8,261 bases of DNA from CAZRIE01 sp964600075 (lineage in GTDB: Bacteria; Bacteroidota; Bacteroidia; Flavobacteriales; Flavobacteriaceae). Within the stretch, counting starts at the first letter, position 1. The number at the start of each line of letters is the position of its first letter. A model generated the notes under the pieces. It was not told where the DNA came from. It ran no database searches and worked only from the letters and a program-made list of their open reading frames with translations. Where the stretch lies: the NCBI GenBank assembly GCA_964600075.1, contig CAZRIE010000151.1:1-8261 (forward strand). Reading direction: 5' to 3'. Positions 6,280 through 8,261 of the stretch are shown here, piece after piece. A program made the position numbers and the translations under genes.

Positions 6280-7908
6280 ATGGATTTAAAATTCAACAAG
6301 AACGAAGACCATAATAAACTACTACTTTCCGAACTGAAAAAGCGGCTTGCTGTTGTAAAATTAGGCGGGGGGAAAACGCGAATCGAGAAACAGCATGCTC
6401 AAGGTAAAATGACTGCACGAGAGCGTATCGACTATCTCTTGGACAGCGGGAAGGATAGCCTAGAAATCGGGGCCTTGGTAGGCGCCGGTATGTATGAAGA
6501 ACACGGTGGCTGCCCATCTGGCGGTGTAGTCATTAAAATAGGATATGTCTCAGGAAAACAATGTATCGTTGTAGCCAACGACGCGACCGTAAAGGCAGGT
6601 GCTTGGTTTCCTATTACGGGGAAAAAGAATTTAAGGGCACAGGAAATTGCAATTGAAAACCGCTTACCCATTATTTATTTGGTGGATAGTGCGGGGGTTT
6701 ATCTGCCTTTGCAAGATGAGATTTTTCCCGACAAAGAACACTTTGGTCGTATTTTCAGGAACAATGCCGTAATGAGCAGCATGGGAATAACCCAAATTGC
6801 CGCGGTCATGGGCAGTTGTGTAGCGGGAGGCGCATACTTGCCGATTATGAGCGACGAGGCCCTTATTGTAGATAAAACCGGAAGTATCTTTTTGGCAGGG
6901 AGCTATCTGGTAAAAGCGGCCATCGGTGAAAACATTGATAACGAAACCCTTGGGGGAGCAACAACCCATTGCGAAATCAGTGGTGTCACGGACTACAAAG
7001 CTAAAGATGATTCCGACGCTCTAGACACCATTAAAAACATCGTCGATAAAATCGGGGATTTCGATAAAGCCGGTTATAACCGTTCAAAAGCGATAAAACC
7101 GAAAGAAAATGTTGAAGATATTTACGGTATTATTCCTGATTCTCGAACAGATCAGTACGATATGCTAGAAATTATGAAACGTCTTGTTGATAATTCAGAA
7201 TTTGAGGAATACAAGAAAGGGTATGGAAAAACTATTTTAACCGGTTACGCACGAATCGATGGCTGGGCCGTGGGCATCGTGGCCAATCAGCGCAAAGTGG
7301 TAAAGAACCAAAAAGGGGAAATGCAATTCGGGGGAGTCATTTATTCCGATTCCGCGGACAAGGCCACCCGATTTATCGCCAATTGCAATCAGAAGAAGAT
7401 TCCCTTAGTCTTTTTACAGGATGTTACCGGTTTTATGGTAGGTAGTAAAAGTGAACACGGCGGAATTATTAAAGACGGTGCGAAGATGGTGAACGCCGTT
7501 AGCAATTCCGTTGTACCAAAGTTTACTGTAGTTATAGGAAACAGCTATGGTGCCGGAAACTATGCCATGTGCGGTAAGGCCTACGACCCTAGATTGATCG
7601 TTGCATGGCCAAGTGCCGAACTGGCCGTGATGAGCGGTAATTCAGCTGCTAAAGTGCTATTGCAAATCGAGAAAGCCTCGCTTAAGAAGAAAGGCGAGAC
7701 CATCACCGAGAAAAAAGAGGCGGAACTGTTCAACAAGATAAAAGACCGTTACGACAACCAAGTGTCGCCCTATTATGCCGCGGCAAGACTTTGGACTGAT
7801 GCTATCATAGACCCGCTCGATACCCGAAAATGGATTTCAATGGGCATTGAAGCTGCTAACCATGCGCCAATTACCAAGGACTTCAATTTAGGCATTTTAC
7901 AAGTTTAA
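6280..7908 (+). CDS. Acyl-CoA carboxylase carboxyltransferase (beta) subunit, methylcrotonyl-CoA carboxylase beta-like
   Basis: The carboxyltransferase half of a biotin-dependent acyl-CoA carboxylase, moving the carboxyl from carboxybiotin to an acyl-CoA; methylcrotonyl-CoA (leucine breakdown) or a related acyl-CoA is likely. Two crotonase-like domains are complete in 542 aa. The N domain has the family-typical KMTARERI (43-50), FPDKEHFGRIF (149-159), VMGSCVAGGAYLPIMSDE (176-193, first oxyanion-hole region) and IFLAGSYLVKAA (203-214). The C domain has FGGVIYSDSADKATRFI (350-366), FLQDVTGFMVG (378-388), NSYGAGNYAMCGKAYDPR (421-438, second oxyanion-hole region) and WPSAELAVMSG (443-453). The FPDKEHFGRIF block and the CGxAYxPR...WP pattern favour the MCC/geranyl-CoA carboxylase branch over propionyl-CoA carboxylase. 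Position 452 is Ser, where MCC-type proteins I recall have VMGG followed by EQAA (here VMSG-NSAA), so the substrate stays open. No biotin carboxylase or biotin carrier gene is adjacent: it is an orphan subunit in this window. The start ATG follows an AAAAGAGA stretch 10-17 nt upstream, at most a weak ribosome binding site. Confidence 0.92.
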   Translation: MDLKFNKNEDHNKLLLSELKKRLAVVKLGGGKTRIEKQHAQGKMTARERIDYLLDSGKDSLEIGALVGAGMYEEHGGCPSGGVVIKIGYVSGKQCIVVANDATVKAGAWFPITGKKNLRAQEIAIENRLPIIYLVDSAGVYLPLQDEIFPDKEHFGRIFRNNAVMSSMGITQIAAVMGSCVAGGAYLPIMSDEALIVDKTGSIFLAGSYLVKAAIGENIDNETLGGATTHCEISGVTDYKAKDDSDALDTIKNIVDKIGDFDKAGYNRSKAIKPKENVEDIYGIIPDSRTDQYDMLEIMKRLVDNSEFEEYKKGYGKTILTGYARIDGWAVGIVANQRKVVKNQKGEMQFGGVIYSDSADKATRFIANCNQKKIPLVFLQDVTGFMVGSKSEHGGIIKDGAKMVNAVSNSVVPKFTVVIGNSYGAGNYAMCGKAYDPRLIVAWPSAELAVMSGNSAAKVLLQIEKASLKKKGETITEKKEAELFNKIKDRYDNQVSPYYAAARLWTDAIIDPLDTRKWISMGIEAANHAPITKDFNLGILQV

Positions 7909-8057
7909 TTGTAAACGGAATGGAATGGTAGTTCACAAACGATAGGATTTCGCTTTAGAGATCCCTAATATGGTCTTGAAAGATATCATGGGTTTCTCTT
8001 TTGCCTACAATAAAAACCTGCGCTGCCTTCATCAGTTTTGAAAGAAGATAAAAAAGT
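7909..8057. other. Intergenic stretch without a supported gene
   Basis: These 149 nt after the carboxylase stop hold no convincing gene. The only coding-like item is a 25-codon minus-strand frame from the ATG at 8030-8032 to the TAA at 7955-7957, reading MKAAQVFIVGKRE then HDIFQDHIRDL. Its amino-acid mix looks protein-like, and the frame stays open upstream through the terminator hairpin to about 8088. I do not recognise it; it could be a gene relic or chance. Confidence 0.4.
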
Positions 8058-8079
8058 AAAAGTACCTTTCGGTACTTTT
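8058..8079. terminator. Bidirectional intrinsic terminator
   Basis: The 9-bp perfect stem AAAAGTACC/GGTACTTTT has arms at 8058-8066 and 8071-8079. Its loop is TTTC on the plus strand and a GAAA tetraloop on the minus strand. On the plus strand it ends in T5 (8076-8080); on the minus strand it is followed by ACTTTTTT. On the minus side it begins inside the stop codon of the plug-like gene (8079-8081), so that gene is its most direct client. The carboxylase stop lies about 150 nt away on the other side. Confidence 0.85.
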
Positions 8080-8261
8080 TAGTGGATTCTTAAATAATTA
8101 GCCGCTGCCGCATCCGTGGCGACGGCTATATGTTCTATATCGGCAGGATTCAATGTATTCAATATGGAAGCATCAGAACGAATACTGTCAACGATAACGA
8201 TGGTATTGTTATTGCCTCTAATTCGTATTGAAGAACTTGAAAAGTTATTTGCATTACTTAG
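8079..8261 (-). CDS. C-terminal end of a protein with a TonB-receptor plug-like segment; 5' end outside window
   Basis: The minus-strand frame is open from the window edge to the TAA at 8079-8081, giving 60 residues with no start inside. It contains SIRIRGNNNTIVIVDS (11-26), then ILNTLNPADIEHIAVATDAA (33-52). This matches the layout of the TonB-dependent receptor plug in SusC/RagA-type and related Bacteroidota proteins: an RG, a strand ending in VDG (here VDS), and a LNPxDIExIxVxKDAxA block. In full plugs this block runs on into YGxxG and a GVIxITT strand; here the protein stops at NYLRIH, just where that would begin. It cannot be a SusC receptor with its beta-barrel, which would continue for hundreds of residues. 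More likely it is a protein ending in a plug-like module, as seen in some M56/BlaR1-like or carboxypeptidase-regulatory-like proteins of this phylum, or a truncated copy. A hairpin terminator starts at the stop codon, which suggests a genuine gene end. Confidence 0.6.
   Translation of the reverse strand, partial: LSNANNFSSSSIRIRGNNNTIVIVDSIRSDASILNTLNPADIEHIAVATDAAAANYLRIH

Noticed and set aside
6293..6969. Antisense frames 6293-6517, 6432-6671 and 6664-6969 within the carboxylase subunit
   Set aside because: Fully contained opposite the conserved N domain of the carboxyltransferase; no independent support.

Overview
The window looks like a chromosomal core region of a marine-type Flavobacteriaceae (Bacteroidota). 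The evidence is the protein families (a SusC/TonB plug-like fragment, a small membrane protein of a family I recall from Gramella-type flavobacteria, a membrane-anchored coiled-coil protein typical of the group), the A-rich leaders with little Shine-Dalgarno signal, and promoter-like -7 boxes of the Bacteroidota type TAnnTTTG. No RNA gene, CRISPR array, insertion sequence or phage gene was seen. I found no clearly new multi-gene system; the findings below are modest.

Layout. (1) 1-654 (+): C-terminal half of class II fumarase FumC, cut by the window edge. A 14-bp perfect hairpin (668-699) separates it from (2) 721-1608 (-): a one-pass membrane protein with a long coiled coil and a C-terminal beta-rich domain. 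(3) A 163-nt AT-rich divergent spacer, with a TACCTTTG box for the minus-strand gene. (4) 1772-3071 (+): a two-gene unit, a GNAT acetyltransferase followed 13 nt later by a UlaG-like metallo-beta-lactamase-fold lipoprotein. (5) 3144-6209 (-): three genes on one strand, in transcription order a Gfo/Idh/MocA oxidoreductase, a 60-aa two-helix membrane protein, and the ABC-F translation factor EttA. (6) A 70-nt divergent spacer with -7-like boxes on each strand. (7) 6280-7908 (+): a stand-alone acyl-CoA carboxylase carboxyltransferase (beta) subunit resembling methylcrotonyl-CoA carboxylase beta. (8) About 150 nt without a convincing gene, then a bidirectional hairpin terminator (8058-8079). (9) 8079-8261 (-): the C-terminal end of a protein with a TonB-receptor plug-like segment, cut by the window edge.

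Functionally the genes are mostly independent housekeeping or metabolic units: TCA cycle (FumC), translation control under low energy (EttA), acyl-CoA carboxylation, an NAD(P)-dependent oxidoreductase, and envelope proteins. The only tight coupling visible is the GNAT-lipoprotein pair. The three minus-strand genes have gaps of 68 and 133 nt and may or may not be one transcript.
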